Shown here in pieces: positions 63,897 through 64,000 of a DNA stretch of 64,000 bases. The translations under genes were made by a program, and so were the position numbers. Numbering within the stretch: position 1 is the first letter of the stretch; every line of letters starts with the position of its first letter. The DNA comes from Novosphingobium guangzhouense (lineage in GTDB: Bacteria; Pseudomonadota; Alphaproteobacteria; Sphingomonadales; Sphingomonadaceae): the NCBI RefSeq assembly GCF_002896965.1, contig NZ_LYMM01000001.1, forward strand, positions 310,001-374,000, in the 5' to 3' direction. The notes below the pieces were generated by a model that was not told the DNA's origin, ran no database searches, and worked only from the letters and a program-made list of their open reading frames with translations.

Positions 63897-64000
63897 TCAC
63901 AACCTCGCGCCAATATCCAGGCTCATGCCAATTTCCGGGACCAGTCAGGACTTTGTCAGCCCTTGGCCATAGTCGGCGGCCGCAGGGCCGTCTTCACCCG
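63897..64000. other. Right-edge region, possible 3' end of a minus-strand gene
   Basis: Upstream of the response regulator start there are 104 bases. A minus-strand frame is open from the window edge to a TGA at 63956-63958, giving only 14 residues, so a gene entering from the right is possible but not shown. Confidence 0.2.

Overview
The window is about 63% G+C, densely coded, and looks like a sphingomonad (Sphingomonadales, Novosphingobium/Sphingobium-like) chromosome. The reasons are four large TonB-dependent outer-membrane receptors, many short-chain and alpha/beta-hydrolase enzymes, GPH and MFS permeases typical of that order, a DUF1838 protein, and IclR/LysR regulation of catabolic operons. 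This assignment is inference from gene content. I saw no rRNA, tRNA, CRISPR array or insertion sequence.

Region A (1-37.8 kb) is a large catabolic island. It holds two TonB receptors (1740-3845 and 35254-37770), an SDR, an aldehyde dehydrogenase, an FAD monooxygenase, a Tat-exported amine oxidase, exported ester hydrolases, DUF3598-like and DUF1838 proteins, and LysR and IclR regulators. An operon at 14961-20381 reads GPH-type permease, LeuC-like, LeuD-like, isocitrate-lyase/PEP-mutase-family lyase, zinc alcohol dehydrogenase. It is followed by an exported esterase, then an AllA-like protein, a small unknown protein and a SAM methyltransferase. On the minus strand (24053-30490) six tightly packed genes encode three alpha/beta hydrolases, two permeases and an APH-fold kinase. 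Divergent from them (30610-34947) are an M24 peptidase-like enzyme, two luciferase-like monooxygenases and another hydrolase. A GATAAAA/TTTTATC motif recurs in the control regions of this block, and a 20-bp palindrome-containing site is nearly duplicated at 1531 and 14868, beside the IclR gene. A coordinated regulon is therefore likely. The picture is uptake across the outer membrane, periplasmic ester cleavage, import, oxidation or demethylation, and final C-C cleavage. The substrate is not identified.

Region B (37.9-45.9 kb) holds a siderophore receptor with a possible Fur box and then a small exopolysaccharide group: two glycosyltransferases, a GH16 glycanase, a flavin-binding small protein and an ExoY-like sugar transferase. 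The DNA around it is more A+T rich.

Region C (45.9-60.3 kb) is a second nutrient locus centred on a 900-residue MalT-type regulator. One side carries a TonB receptor, two amidohydrolases and a PaiB-like flavin protein. The other carries a hydantoinase/oxoprolinase, a DUF917 protein, an NCS1 permease, an esterase and an Lrp-type regulator whose normal start codon is missing. Cyclic amide or N-heterocycle use is the simplest reading.

Region D (60.4-63.9 kb) holds a UvrD-like helicase and a two-component system.
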